Source: Peptococcaceae bacterium (GTDB lineage: Bacteria > Bacillota > Desulfitobacteriia > Desulfitobacteriales > Syntrophobotulaceae). Taken from it: a stretch of 64,000 nt of DNA. This document shows, in pieces, positions 27,095-37,318 of the stretch; position 1 is the stretch's first letter, and the number at the start of each line of letters is the position of its first letter. Position numbers and translations under genes: made by a program. The notes under the pieces were generated by a model. It saw only the letters and a list, made by a program, of their open reading frames with translations. It was not told the origin of the DNA and ran no database searches. The DNA is taken from NCBI GenBank assembly GCA_012839895.1, contig DUML01000070.1:1-64000 (forward strand), in the 5' to 3' direction.

Positions 27095-28273
27095 TTGGAG
27101 AAAATTAACTGGAAAAAAGCTTTCTTACAGGCCGCTGCAGTCGGCCTGATACTTTGTACGGGATTTGTTTTCCTCTTGGGAGGGCTTATCCTTTCTAATT
27201 ATGATAATTTGGGCAGGCTCTTTAAAATAGTTTATTTAATTGAAAGCCGGTACTTGGAGGATACCCCTCGGGTCAAACTGATTGACGGCGCCATTGAAGG
27301 GATGGTACAGGCTCTCGATCCCTATTCATCTTTTCAAGACGCCGAAGAGAATAAAATTTTAATGCAATCAATTCAAGGTTCTTTTGGCGGAATTGGCGTG
27401 CATATAAGCACAGCTGATCCTACTCAATTGGTAATTGCGCGCCCGATTAAAGATTCACCGGCGGAAAAAGCCGGACTTCAAGCCGGGGATATTATTACCA
27501 AAATAGATAATACCGATGTTTCTACCCTCAGCCAGGATGAGGCTATTGCCATCCTGCGGGGTGAACCGGGCACAAAGGTAACAGTGGGGATATACCGCCC
27601 ACAAACTAAAGAGGATTTTACCGTGGAGCTGGTTCGTTATAAGATCGATTTGCCGACAGTGGAAGCGGCGGTATTGCCTGGCCACCCGGAGATAGCTGTA
27701 ATTGATATTTCCTACTTTACCATGCAAACTGGAAAGGAATTGGAAAGGACTTTTGCAGAATTAGATCTGGATAAATACAAGGGTTTTATCTTGGATTTGC
27801 GTTATAATTACGGCGGCGAAATCAATTCAGCCGTGAAAGTCGCCAGTTATTTAGTACCTGGAGATGATATTGTCCATATTGTGGACCGGAAAGGAAATAC
27901 CAAGACCCAAAAATCTACCGCTCAATTTGTCAATAAGCCATTTGTGGTCTTAATTAATGAATATACAGCTTCGGCAGCGGAAATTGTTGCCGGGGCTATT
28001 AAAGATTATGGCAGCGGTACTTTGGTGGGAGTTAAAACCTTTGGCAAAGGCGTTGTGCAAACTGTGTTTCCTTTAGACGGGATGACCAGCGTCCGCTTAA
28101 CAACCAATAAATATCTTACCCCACTGAAAAATGATATTCATCAAAAAGGTATTGAGCCGGATATCAAAGTCGAGCTAGGTAAAGGGGAAAAACCTACAAT
28201 CTTACCTACCACTACCGAATTTGACCCTCAATTAGCCAAAGCTGTAGAAGTTCTTCTTGAGAAAGTAAAATAA
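27095..28273 (+). CDS. ctpA: C-terminal processing protease (S41, CtpA type)
   Basis: This is a membrane-anchored serine protease that trims or degrades exported proteins from their C-termini. The 392-residue protein has an N-terminal membrane anchor (about 10-32), a PDZ domain (GGIGVHISTADPTQ to about residue 170) and the S41 catalytic domain. The serine is in NEYTASAAEIVAG and the lysine in VKTFGKGVVQT, forming the Ser-Lys dyad. TTG 27095 follows GGGAAGGGG. Its place after the M23 hydrolase gene is conserved in Firmicutes, and CtpA-type proteases are known to regulate such hydrolases elsewhere. Confidence 0.94.
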   Translation: MEKINWKKAFLQAAAVGLILCTGFVFLLGGLILSNYDNLGRLFKIVYLIESRYLEDTPRVKLIDGAIEGMVQALDPYSSFQDAEENKILMQSIQGSFGGIGVHISTADPTQLVIARPIKDSPAEKAGLQAGDIITKIDNTDVSTLSQDEAIAILRGEPGTKVTVGIYRPQTKEDFTVELVRYKIDLPTVEAAVLPGHPEIAVIDISYFTMQTGKELERTFAELDLDKYKGFILDLRYNYGGEINSAVKVASYLVPGDDIVHIVDRKGNTKTQKSTAQFVNKPFVVLINEYTASAAEIVAGAIKDYGSGTLVGVKTFGKGVVQTVFPLDGMTSVRLTTNKYLTPLKNDIHQKGIEPDIKVELGKGEKPTILPTTTEFDPQLAKAVEVLLEKVK

Positions 28274-28294
28274 GTTAAATTAAGCTTAAAAATG

Positions 28295-28324
28295 AAACTG
28301 CCGGGGAGAACCTCGGCAGTTTTG
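28295..28324 (+). terminator. Intrinsic terminator of the ftsE-ctpA group
   Basis: AAACTGCCG and CGGCAGTTT form a 9-bp stem ending in TTTT. Confidence 0.8.
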
Positions 28325-28370
28325 CGTGCATAGAATATGACAAAAATTCTTTAATTGGGAGGAAATAACG

Positions 28371-29408
28371 GTGAGAAATGCAGCCGGAGTACGCCATTAT
28401 TTTACGGAAGCTTTCACTCCTTACGGTTACATCTCTTTACTGCCGGAACTGCTAAGAGAGGTAGAATATACATATTTATTGACAGGTGTAGCCGGAACGG
28501 GTAAATCAACAATGATAAAACTTATCGGGATTCAGCTGCTGGACAGGGGGTATGATCTAGATTATATTCGTTCGGCCAAAGAACCAGATTCCGTAGCCGG
28601 GCTATTCCTCCCGAAACAAAAGATAGCTGTCCTCGATAAAGACGAGTTTTTATTGTCAAACCTAGTCACTGCGGCTGAACGGCAGATTGATTTAAATGCC
28701 ATCTGCCGGCGCAGCAAATTGGAGATATATGAGGATAAAATAGCAGCCCTAAATGCTCGCCTTAGCCATATCGAACAACAAATAATTAAGTGTCTACAAG
28801 AGGATTACCGTCCTGAAACTACCTTGCTTGCTAAGCTGCCCCAAGAAGCGGTAATTACGATCGATGACATTTCTACATTAAAACAGGACTTGGAGGTTAA
28901 AGAGCAAGAAGAAAACCTGGAGCTGGATGAGATAGCCAAAATAGTTGCGAAGATTAAGAAAAACCGGGTCTCATTCTATTTCTTACACAGCCTGCAATTG
29001 GATGGTTGGCTAAACCTTGCTCCGCGCTTTATCAAAGAATATGATCGTATTTGCCTTGAGGGAGACAAGTCTTCGCAGATCTTGGAGGACATTCTTCAGG
29101 AAGTCAAGGCTTTGGGACAAGTGCTGGAAATAATTGTCCATCCTCTTAAACCCTATACTTTGATTGGTATTGTCTTCCCGGATAAAAACTTGACTGTCTG
29201 GAAAGGGAATCCTTGCAAGCTAAATGAACAGGGATTTAGGAAAACCCATAGTGAACCATTGCAAGAATGCTTAGAGATTTACAAAAAAACTAAAGCTGAA
29301 ATCAAGAGCTTAATCACTGAATGCATTAGTTATCGGGGATTAGATGAACTCCGCAGTGAGCTGATGAGCGGCATTATGGCGGATTTAAGGAAGAGCCAGG
29401 CGGATTAA
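28371..29408 (+). CDS. Uncharacterised P-loop ATPase (PRK06851-like)
   Basis: This 345-residue soluble protein has a clear Walker A motif, GVAGTGKST (near residues 39-47). The surrounding pattern resembles, from memory, an uncharacterised Firmicute family labelled PRK06851: RHYFTEAFTPYGYISLL before it, then a basic strand and a predicted Walker-B-like AVLDKDEF. A central charged coiled-coil segment (about 115-200) follows. Members I recall have two P-loop halves; here I see only one Walker A, so the second half is lost or degenerate. GTG 28371 follows GGAGGAAAT. It stands alone between ctpA and uvrB, and its function is unknown. Confidence 0.65.
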   Translation: MRNAAGVRHYFTEAFTPYGYISLLPELLREVEYTYLLTGVAGTGKSTMIKLIGIQLLDRGYDLDYIRSAKEPDSVAGLFLPKQKIAVLDKDEFLLSNLVTAAERQIDLNAICRRSKLEIYEDKIAALNARLSHIEQQIIKCLQEDYRPETTLLAKLPQEAVITIDDISTLKQDLEVKEQEENLELDEIAKIVAKIKKNRVSFYFLHSLQLDGWLNLAPRFIKEYDRICLEGDKSSQILEDILQEVKALGQVLEIIVHPLKPYTLIGIVFPDKNLTVWKGNPCKLNEQGFRKTHSEPLQECLEIYKKTKAEIKSLITECISYRGLDELRSELMSGIMADLRKSQAD

Positions 29409-29493
29409 AGCCTGCTTTTGCCTCTAGCCTCCAATGTTAAAGTGCCGTTAAGGTGCTATAATAAAGGTGCTATAAAAATAGAAAAATTAATAT

Positions 29494-29519
29494 TATAATA
29501 ATCATTAGAACATACGTTC
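29494..29519 (+). promoter_or_regulatory. uvrB promoter with LexA/DinR box
   Basis: GAACATACGTTC (29508-29519) fits the Firmicute LexA consensus GAACRNRYGTTY exactly over these 12 bases. It lies 9 bp after a TATAAT (29494-29499), over the expected start of transcription and about 42 bp before the uvrB start. LexA should repress uvrB until DNA damage. A 13-bp duplication around AAGGTGCTATAA lies just upstream (29450-29476). Confidence 0.8.
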
Positions 29520-29561
29520 TAATCTTATTTATTTTAATTTAACCGGAAAGAAGGTTAAGAT

Positions 29562-31601
29562 ATGGAGTTTCGTTTGCGTGCCCCGTTCAGCTTATCCGGA
29601 GACCAGCCTCAAGCTGTGGACAAGCTTAGCCAGGGCGTATTGAGCGGGAAGAAACATCAGACTTTATTAGGAGTAACAGGCTCAGGCAAAACATTTACTA
29701 TGGCCAGCATTATTGAGAGGGTCCAGAAACCTACCTTAGTCTTGGCCCATAACAAGACCTTGGCCGGCCAGTTATACATGGAATTCAAAGAATTCTTTCC
29801 GGATAATGCTGTGGAGTATTTCGTCAGCTATTATGATTATTACCAGCCGGAGGCCTATGTCCCGGCCAGTGACCTTTATATTGAAAAAGATGCCTCCATT
29901 AATGAGGAAATTGAAAAACTCAGGCATTCAGCCACGGCAGCGCTGTTCGAAAGAAGAGATGTTATTGTGGTAGCCAGCGTTTCCTGCATTTACGGGATGG
30001 GCTCACCGGATGAGTACAGGGATATGGTTCTCTCTTTAAGGCAGGGACAGGAAATCGAGCGCAACCAAATGTTGAGAAAGCTGGTGGAAATCCAGTATGA
30101 CCGCAATGATATTTCCTTTGCCAGAGGAACATTTCGGGTTAGAGGAGATATTGTGGAAATTTGCCCGGCCTCTTCCAGTGAAAAGGCCATCCGGGTGGAA
30201 ATGTTCGGCGATGAGATTGAGCATATTTATGAAATTAATATTTTAACAGGAGAAATTTTAGGGGAGCGAAGGCATGTCTCCATTTTCCCTAACTCCCATT
30301 ATGTTACCGAAAGAGAGAAACTGCTAAAAGCTATCGAAAGCATTGAAATAGAGCTGGAAGAGCGGCTGAAAGAACTCCGTTCTCAAGGCAAGCTGCTGGA
30401 AGCCCAGCGCCTGGAGCAAAGAACCCGCTACGACCTGGAAATGCTCAGGGAAATGGGCTATTGTAACGGGATTGAAAATTATTCCCGGCATCTTACTTTC
30501 CGCCAGCCGGGGGAAACCCCCTATACCTTGTTGCATTTCTTCCCCAGTGATTTCTTAATGTTTATTGATGAGTCCCATCAGACCATCCCTCAAGTGCGAG
30601 GGATGTATGAAGGTGACCGTTCCCGCAAGATGACCCTGGTGGAACATGGCTTTCGTTTGCCTTCGGCTTTGGACAACCGGCCGTTGAATTTCCAGGAATT
30701 TGAAAGGCTCACTCCTCAGAAAATATATGTCAGCGCCACCCCCGGGCCTTATGAACTGGAGCACTCCGGGGAGGTAGTGGAGCAAATAATCCGGCCGACT
30801 GGCTTAATAGATCCGGAAGTGATTGTCAAACCCACTAAAGGGCAGATCGATGACCTGATTGGGGAAATAAACCGGCGCATTGCCCGGGATGAAAGGGTCT
30901 TGGTGACCACCCTGACCAAAAGGATGGCTGAGGATCTGACTGCTTACCTTAAAGAACTGAATATGAAGGTCAGGTACTTGCATTCCGATATTTCTACTTT
31001 AGAAAGAATGGAAATCTTAAGAGAGCTGCGTTTAGGGGAAATCCATGTTGTTGTGGGAATTAATCTTTTAAGAGAAGGGCTGGATTTGCCGGAAGTGTCC
31101 CTGGTAGCCATTTTGGATGCAGATAAGGAAGGTTTCTTACGCTCGGAACGTTCCCTGATCCAGACTATTGGCCGGGCTGCCCGCAATGTCAACGGCAAAG
31201 TAATCATGTATGCCGACACTATAACCGGTTCCATGCGCCTGGCTATTGACGAGACTAACCGGCGCAGGGCAATCCAGCAGGAATATAACCGGAAACATGG
31301 TATTACACCGCAAACCATCCGCAAAGAAATACATGAAGTGCCGGAAGCCACCATAGTGGCCGAGAAGAAGGCTGCTTACGGCGGTAAGGGAGCTCTTAGC
31401 TCCGAAGAGAAGGAGAACCTCCTGAAAACTTTAGAAGCGGAAATGCTGAAAGCTGCTAAAGAATTAGACTTTGAACGGGCTGCCGAGCTGAGGGATCTTA
31501 TTATTGAACTGAAAGGTGAGCCTCTAGCGGCTTGGAAGAAAAATAGTACCAAACAAGCTGCAGGGGGCGGTAAATACCGCAGCAGAAAAAGGAACCGGTA
31601 A
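29562..31601 (+). CDS. uvrB: Excinuclease ABC subunit UvrB
   Basis: UvrB verifies DNA damage and loads UvrC in nucleotide excision repair. The 679-residue protein has Walker A GVTGSGKT, the beta-hairpin region [15 protein letters not shown], the box DESHQTIPQ, helicase motif [11 protein letters not shown] and a C-terminal UVR domain ([13 protein letters not shown]) that binds UvrC. ATG 29562 follows AAGAAGG. The upstream LexA box places it in the SOS regulon. uvrA follows after a 427-bp gap rather than in tight operon spacing. Confidence 0.97.
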   Translation: MEFRLRAPFSLSGDQPQAVDKLSQGVLSGKKHQTLLGVTGSGKTFTMASIIERVQKPTLVLAHNKTLAGQLYMEFKEFFPDNAVEYFVSYYDYYQPEAYVPASDLYIEKDASINEEIEKLRHSATAALFERRDVIVVASVSCIYGMGSPDEYRDMVLSLRQGQEIERNQMLRKLVEIQYDRNDISFARGTFRVRGDIVEICPASSSEKAIRVEMFGDEIEHIYEINILTGEILGERRHVSIFPNSHYVTEREKLLKAIESIEIELEERLKELRSQGKLLEAQRLEQRTRYDLEMLREMGYCNGIENYSRHLTFRQPGETPYTLLHFFPSDFLMFIDESHQTIPQVRGMYEGDRSRKMTLVEHGFRLPSALDNRPLNFQEFERLTPQKIYVSATPGPYELEHSGEVVEQIIRPTGLIDPEVIVKPTKGQIDDLIGEINRRIARDERVLVTTLTKRMAEDLTAYLKELNMKVRYLHSDISTLERMEILRELRLGEIHVVVGINLLREGLDLPEVSLVAILDADKEGFLRSERSLIQTIGRAARNVNGKVIMYADTITGSMRLAIDETNRRRAIQQEYNRKHGITPQTIRKEIHEVPEATIVAEKKAAYGGKGALSSEEKENLLKTLEAEMLKAAKELDFERAAELRDLIIELKGEPLAAWKKNSTKQAAGGGKYRSRKRNR

Positions 31602-32028
31602 AACGATGCCCAAATTTTGTATACTGAAATCCCACCGGTCATTTAAAACTTTTGGTCATTCTGAAAAACTATTTTTCATCTCTAAAGCTATCTGTCATTC
31701 TGAAAATACCTATAAGAACAATCTCAGTTGCTGGGGTAGACTTTAATTTTAAATAAGAGTAAAATAATATCGTTTCCTCGTTTGGAGTTTTTATAGACTA
31801 ATCAAATTTTAATTTTTAATGCTTTATTGCCCAGATTATTATATTCTTAGACGTTTTAGTAGTCTGCCGGACTATTAAATTATTTTCCGGAAAATCTTAC
31901 TTATTTCCCTGACTATTAAAGTGCTTTCTAGAATTTATAGGTCTGAATATCATTCTTGGAATATCATTCTTGAATATCGTTTGCTATCAGACATTAACGA
32001 ATTTTGAGTTTACAGCTCGGAGGTTATT
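31602..32028. other. 427-bp non-coding gap between uvrB and uvrA
   Basis: I see no gene here. Short repeats are present: GTCATTCTGAAAA-like units near 31655 and 31693, two GACTATTAAA units around 31870-31920, and a 14-bp tandem repeat (unit GAATATCATTCTTG, 31945-31979). No intrinsic terminator or LexA box was found in it. Confidence 0.5.
31945..31979. repeat. 14-bp tandem repeat before uvrA
   Basis: GAATATCATTCTTG occurs twice in direct succession with a third partial copy (GAATATCG), 50-80 bp before the uvrA start. It could bind a regulator or be a slippage product. Confidence 0.7.
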
Positions 32029-34848
32029 ATGGCTCAAGAGTATATTAAGGTCCGGGGTGCCCGGGTCCACAATTTGAAAAATATAAATGTTGATATCCCA
32101 AGGGACAAGCTGGTAGTCATTACCGGGCTATCCGGCTCAGGTAAGTCCTCCCTTGCTTTTGATACAATTTATGCCGAAGGGCAAAGGCGGTATGTGGAAT
32201 CCTTATCGGCTTATGCCCGCCAATTTTTAGGGCAAATGGACAAGCCGGATGTGGATTACATTGAGGGTTTGTCCCCGGCTATCTCTATTGACCAGAAGAC
32301 AACGAGCCGTAACCCTCGTTCTACCGTGGGGACGGTAACGGAAATTTATGATTATTTCCGTTTGCTTTATGCCCGGATTGGTCATCCTCATTGCCCCAAA
32401 TGCGGCAAGGAAATTAGCAGGCAGACTGTTCAGCAAATGGTGGATCAATTGTTGACTTATTCGGAAAAGACCCGCCTGCAAATCATGGCTCCCATCATCA
32501 GAGGCAAAAAAGGAGAGCACGCCAGAGTACTGGATCAAATCCGTAAGCAAGGCTATGTCCGGGTCAGGGTAGACGGCGAGGTCCGGGATTTAAGCGAAGA
32601 CATAATCCTGGATAAGAATAAAAAACATTCCATTGAGGTTATCGTGGACAGGATAGCTTTAAGACCGGATAGTTCCGCTCGTTTGGCCGATTCTTTGGAA
32701 AGCGCCTTGAAATTAGCGGAAGGGACGGTTTTGGTGGATATCCTGGGCCAGGAGGAAATTCTCTTTAGCGAAAATTTTGCCTGCCCCGACTGTGGAATTG
32801 CCCTGGAAGAGTTATCTCCAAGGTCATTTTCCTTTAACAGCCCTTTCGGAGCTTGTCCGGCTTGCACCGGCCTGGGTGCCAACCTGGAAGCAGATATTGA
32901 CCTGATTATCCCGGACCGCAGTAAATCTCTCCGGGAAGGGGCTATTGTTCCTTGGGCCAGGTCCAGCGCTTCCTATTATCCCGCTCTCTTGCAAGGCTTG
33001 GCTGAAGCCTTTGGTTTCAGCCTGGATACCCCGGTAAAAGATTTAACAGACGAGCAGTGGCAGGCTCTCGTTTACGGCTCGGATACCCCTATTACTTTTA
33101 ATTATTATAACGCCTTTGACGAGTTTCGCCGCTGGAGGGCCCCTTTTGAAGGACTAATTCCTTATTTTAACCGCCGTTACCAGGAGTCCACTTCCGATTA
33201 TGTCCGAGCAGAAATTGAAACCTATATGTCTGAAAAGCCTTGTCCGGTCTGTGAGGGAAAAAGGCTTAAACCGGAGGTTTTGGCTGTCACCGTCGGAGAT
33301 TTAAATATTTATGAGCTGACTAATTTGACCGTGGCGGAATCTCTGGAATTTTTCAACAACTTGGAATTGAGTGAGAAAGAAATGACCATAGCCCGCCAGG
33401 TCTTGAAAGAGATAAAAGAACGCTTGGGTTTTTTGGTTAATGTCGGGCTAGATTATTTAACAATGAGCAGAGCAGCCGGCACCTTATCCGGCGGTGAGGC
33501 TCAGAGGATCAGGTTGGCTACCCAGATAGGCTCGAGCCTAACCGGGGTTCTTTACGTCTTGGATGAACCCAGTATTGGCCTTCACCAAAGGGACAATGCC
33601 AAATTACTTGCTACCTTGAAAAGCTTGCGGGACCTTGGCAATACTTTGATTGTAGTGGAACATGACGAGGATACTATGCTGGCGGCAGACCATATTATTG
33701 ATATTGGTCCGGGTGCCGGAGCCCAGGGAGGAAAGATTGTTGCCCAGGGGACGATTGCAGACATAAAAGCCTGCGAACAGTCCATCACCGGGCAATACCT
33801 AAGCGGCAAGAAAAAAATTGAGGTTCCTGCAGTCCGCCGGCAACCTAACGGCAAATGGGTAGAGGTTATAGGAGCCACCCAAAATAATTTAAAGAACCTT
33901 AATGTTAAAATCCCCCTGGGGGTTTTGACCTGTGTGACCGGGGTTTCCGGCTCAGGTAAGAGTACCCTGGTTAATGAAGTCCTTTATAAAGGACTGCTGG
34001 CTGAGCTTAAACTCAGCAGTAAAGCCCGTCCGGGTTTATATAAAGAGATAAGAGGATTGGAGCATATCGACAAAATTATCGATATCGACCAATCCCCAAT
34101 CGGCCGTACCCCCCGCTCCAACCCGGCAACTTACACTGGAGTGTTTGATTTAATCCGGGATTTGTACGCCCAGACGCCGGAAGCCAAAGTCAGAGGATAC
34201 AAGCCCGGCAGGTTCAGCTTTAATGTTAAAGGTGGGCGCTGCGAAGCTTGCCGGGGCGATGGTATAATAAAAATCGAAATGCACTTTTTGCCTGACGTAT
34301 ATGTTCCTTGCGAAGTTTGCCGGGGCAAACGTTATAACCGGGAAACTTTGGACATTAGCTTTAAAGGTAAAAATATTGCTCAGGTTCTGGACATGACGGT
34401 AGCGGAAGCGTTGGATTTTTTTGCTTCTTTCCCGCGGATTGCCCGGAAGCTGCAGACTTTGCAGGATGTGGGCCTGGGGTATATTAAACTGGGGCAGCCT
34501 GCCACTACTTTGTCCGGAGGGGAAGCCCAAAGGGTTAAGCTGGCTACGGAGCTATGCCGCCGCAGTACGGGCAAAACTCTTTATATTCTGGACGAGCCCA
34601 CTACCGGTTTGCATATTGCCGATGTAGATAAACTCCTGGAAGTATTGCACCGTTTGGTTGAGGCTGGGGATTCAGTCCTAGTCATAGAACACAACTTAGA
34701 CGTTATTAAAACAGCGGACTACATTATTGACTTGGGCCCGGAAGGAGGCAACCGGGGCGGAGAGATAGTCGCCACCGGAACCCCTGAAGAAGTGGCCGCT
34801 TGCCCCCAATCTTATACCGGCCAATATTTAAAGCAGTATTTACGGTAA
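32029..34848 (+). CDS. uvrA: Excinuclease ABC subunit UvrA
   Basis: UvrA is the damage-sensing ABC ATPase of nucleotide excision repair and loads UvrB onto DNA. The 939-residue protein has two ABC modules: Walker [11 protein letters not shown] near residue 34 and [10 protein letters not shown] near 645, each paired with a signature LSGGEAQR. Zinc-binding cysteine pairs are seen in CPDC..CPAC and CEAC..CEVC. ATG 32029 follows CGGAGG. Length and motif order are standard; nothing unusual is visible. Confidence 0.97.
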   Translation: MAQEYIKVRGARVHNLKNINVDIPRDKLVVITGLSGSGKSSLAFDTIYAEGQRRYVESLSAYARQFLGQMDKPDVDYIEGLSPAISIDQKTTSRNPRSTVGTVTEIYDYFRLLYARIGHPHCPKCGKEISRQTVQQMVDQLLTYSEKTRLQIMAPIIRGKKGEHARVLDQIRKQGYVRVRVDGEVRDLSEDIILDKNKKHSIEVIVDRIALRPDSSARLADSLESALKLAEGTVLVDILGQEEILFSENFACPDCGIALEELSPRSFSFNSPFGACPACTGLGANLEADIDLIIPDRSKSLREGAIVPWARSSASYYPALLQGLAEAFGFSLDTPVKDLTDEQWQALVYGSDTPITFNYYNAFDEFRRWRAPFEGLIPYFNRRYQESTSDYVRAEIETYMSEKPCPVCEGKRLKPEVLAVTVGDLNIYELTNLTVAESLEFFNNLELSEKEMTIARQVLKEIKERLGFLVNVGLDYLTMSRAAGTLSGGEAQRIRLATQIGSSLTGVLYVLDEPSIGLHQRDNAKLLATLKSLRDLGNTLIVVEHDEDTMLAADHIIDIGPGAGAQGGKIVAQGTIADIKACEQSITGQYLSGKKKIEVPAVRRQPNGKWVEVIGATQNNLKNLNVKIPLGVLTCVTGVSGSGKSTLVNEVLYKGLLAELKLSSKARPGLYKEIRGLEHIDKIIDIDQSPIGRTPRSNPATYTGVFDLIRDLYAQTPEAKVRGYKPGRFSFNVKGGRCEACRGDGIIKIEMHFLPDVYVPCEVCRGKRYNRETLDISFKGKNIAQVLDMTVAEALDFFASFPRIARKLQTLQDVGLGYIKLGQPATTLSGGEAQRVKLATELCRRSTGKTLYILDEPTTGLHIADVDKLLEVLHRLVEAGDSVLVIEHNLDVIKTADYIIDLGPEGGNRGGEIVATGTPEEVAACPQSYTGQYLKQYLR

Positions 34849-35052
34849 GGGGTAAATAATCTATATAATGAAATAATTTATTGAAAATAGAAAAATATAA
34901 GAAATGAAAAGAATGGCGGCGGATAAGGGATAGCTAATAGTACGGTGGAAAAGAGATTGTCTACAAAGATGAAATGCTTTACCTCACTTAGAACAAAAGT
35001 AGAAGTATTAGAGTAGAGCAGGCTGACCACAGGACAGCCGGGGGGTTGGATA

Positions 35053-35745
35053 ATGCCGAAAATATTTGTAATCGATGATGAAGTGAGACTTTTAGAAGTT
35101 ATAAAAGAATACCTACAAAAAGAAGGATTTGAAGTATTTACTTCAATCAACGGTGAAGAAGCTATACGGTTATTTCCGATTCTCCGGCCTGATTTTATAA
35201 TTCTTGATCTTATGTTGCCGGATCTTTCCGGGGAAGAGATTTGCAGACAGATTCGCCGGGAGTCCGATGTTCCCATCCTGATGCTAACTGCCAAAAGCGG
35301 GGAAGAAGACAGGATTACGGGTTTGGCTCTCGGTGCCGATGATTATTTGGTTAAGCCTTTCAGCCCCAGAGAGCTGGTCATGCGGGTCAAAGCCATCTTG
35401 CGCCGTACCGAAGGCCAGACTAAGACAAAGAATACACTTATTTTTAACAATGGAGAATTGGAAATTAACATTGATGAGCATACCGTAAGCAAAAGGGGAA
35501 AGGAACTCCGCCTTACCCCTAATGAATTCAGCATATTGTTGGTTATGGCCCAAAATCCGAATAAAACTTATTCCCGCGCCCAGTTAATTAATGCCGCTTT
35601 CGGTTATGCGTTTGCTGGTTATGAAAGGACTATTGATGCCCATATAAAAAACATCCGGCAAAAAATTGAGGATAACCTCAAAGAACCCCGCTACATAATT
35701 ACGGTTTACGGCATAGGCTATAAATTTCAGGGAGATAAGCTATGA
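35053..35745 (+). CDS. OmpR/PhoB-family response regulator
   Basis: This is a 230-residue two-domain regulator. The receiver has acidic residues near 10-11, the phospho-acceptor aspartate in FIILDLMLPDLSG (about residue 54) and the lysine in ADDYLVKPFSP. The C-terminal winged helix (LTPNEFSILLVMAQNPNKTYSRAQL onward, YIITVYGIGYKF) binds direct-repeat DNA. ATG 35053 follows GGGGGTTGG. It overlaps the sensor kinase gene by 4 bp (ATGA). Its target may be the DUF2680-type gene at 40577, whose promoter region carries an 11-bp direct repeat. Confidence 0.94.
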   Translation: MPKIFVIDDEVRLLEVIKEYLQKEGFEVFTSINGEEAIRLFPILRPDFIILDLMLPDLSGEEICRQIRRESDVPILMLTAKSGEEDRITGLALGADDYLVKPFSPRELVMRVKAILRRTEGQTKTKNTLIFNNGELEINIDEHTVSKRGKELRLTPNEFSILLVMAQNPNKTYSRAQLINAAFGYAFAGYERTIDAHIKNIRQKIEDNLKEPRYIITVYGIGYKFQGDKL

Positions 35746-37247
35746 TTTCCATCTCTCAACAATTAAGAAAATATTTTATTATCATTACGATCCTGGCCGT
35801 CCTGGTAATCTTCCTCTTAAGCAATTTCGGCATGACAATTTTTTTTGGCAACTATGTAAAAAATGCGCAATTAAAAAGTGACCAAAAGATTGTTAAATAT
35901 TTGGAGGACCTATTCTCAGCTTCTCTCGAGACGGGAGCAGCCCAAAGCATGGGAGTCATGCCGGGGTTGAGGCAGTTTCTCCGAGGTGAGGAGGCAGTGA
36001 TCAAACTTTATGCTTCCGATGGTTCCCTGCTCTTAGATACCTCGGTTATGGGTAATATGCATGGGCCAATGGGGCATGGCTATGGAGCAAGAGCATCTGG
36101 GGAGGAAGCCGGCCAAGGTTCAGAAAGAAGTAAAGGCCAAGGAAAGGCAAACAGTCCGGGAATGGGCAGAGATCCGGGCAACGGCCAGGGAATGGGTAGA
36201 ACCGATTTAGATTTGTTTTACCGGGAGTACCCGCTTAAAGTTGCAGAAGGCCAACTGGGGAAAGTGGTTATCGGCAGAGAAAAGACTGCATTCTCAGCGG
36301 CCGAGGATCGAGCCTTTTTACTTGCCATGAATGGGGTTTTTATTCTGGCTTTAGGACTTGCCGTCCTGCTGGCTTTTATTCTAAGTAAAATTTTAGCCGG
36401 TAAATTTCTCAAACCTTTGCTGGTGGTTAAAAACAATATTGAGGTTATAACCGGCCCAGGCGTTCCAGCCGGAAGAGAAAGACTAGAACCTGTTTTTACA
36501 CAGACTAAAGAGATTCAGGAATTGGCTTTAGCCACTGAAAAATTGGCTCATACCCTGGATGAACAGGATAAACTTAGGAAGCGCTTGACCTCTGATATAG
36601 CGCATGAATTGCGTACTCCTTTGGCTACCCTGCAAAGCCAGCTGGAAGCAATGATTGACGGAATCTGGGAAGCAACTCCGGAAAGGCTTTCCTACTGTAA
36701 CGATGAGTTAATCCGGCTCACCGGGTTGATTAATGACTTAAATGAATTATCCGTGCTGGAAAGTGCTCAAATTGAATTTAACAGTACCCAGGTTGATTTC
36801 AGTAAGCTGGTCGAAGAAATATGTGAGAACTCAGCAATAATTTTTCGCGAGAAAAACATTGACTTTACAAGTGAAATCGCCCCAGGACTTACCCTTAAAG
36901 GGGATAGGAACAGGTTGCGCCAGGTTGTGCTTAATATCATCTCCAATGCCTATAAGTATACGCCAGAGGAGGGCCGAGTCACTGTTTCTCTTCAGCGCGA
37001 GGAAAACTGGGCCCTTCTGGAGATTAAAGATAGCGGGCAAGGAATTGCCGCCGCAGATTTACCTCATATTTTTGAAAGATTTTACCGAGGTGATCTTTCC
37101 CGCAGCCGGGAGTCCGGAGGAGCAGGTATCGGTTTGACAATTGCGAAAGCCTTAGTGGAAGCCCATCAGGGTACGGTGGAAGTAGAAAGCGAGTTAGGTC
37201 TGGGCACAAAAGTTGCCATCAAATTACCTTTGATCAAGCAAGGGTAA
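35742..37247 (+). CDS. Membrane sensor histidine kinase with Met/Gly-rich external loop
   Basis: The 501-residue kinase has membrane segments at about residues 14-35 and 193-213, an external domain between them, then HAMP, HisKA (phospho-acceptor in SDIAHELRTPLATL) and HATPase (NIISNAYKYTPEEG, DSGQGIAAADLP, GGAGIGLTIAK). Residues about 103-157 of the external loop are low-complexity and rich in glycine, methionine and histidine (MGNMHGPMGHGYG, GMGRDPGNGQGMGR). Such composition is typical of soft-metal-binding segments, so copper or silver sensing is possible but unproven. It is translationally coupled to the response regulator. Confidence 0.93.
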   Translation: MISISQQLRKYFIIITILAVLVIFLLSNFGMTIFFGNYVKNAQLKSDQKIVKYLEDLFSASLETGAAQSMGVMPGLRQFLRGEEAVIKLYASDGSLLLDTSVMGNMHGPMGHGYGARASGEEAGQGSERSKGQGKANSPGMGRDPGNGQGMGRTDLDLFYREYPLKVAEGQLGKVVIGREKTAFSAAEDRAFLLAMNGVFILALGLAVLLAFILSKILAGKFLKPLLVVKNNIEVITGPGVPAGRERLEPVFTQTKEIQELALATEKLAHTLDEQDKLRKRLTSDIAHELRTPLATLQSQLEAMIDGIWEATPERLSYCNDELIRLTGLINDLNELSVLESAQIEFNSTQVDFSKLVEEICENSAIIFREKNIDFTSEIAPGLTLKGDRNRLRQVVLNIISNAYKYTPEEGRVTVSLQREENWALLEIKDSGQGIAAADLPHIFERFYRGDLSRSRESGGAGIGLTIAKALVEAHQGTVEVESELGLGTKVAIKLPLIKQG

Positions 37248-37318
37248 CCGCTGGTTTTATAAGAAAACAGTTTTTAACTGGAGATTCTGCAAATTGTCCC
37301 AATATTAAGGAGAGTAAA

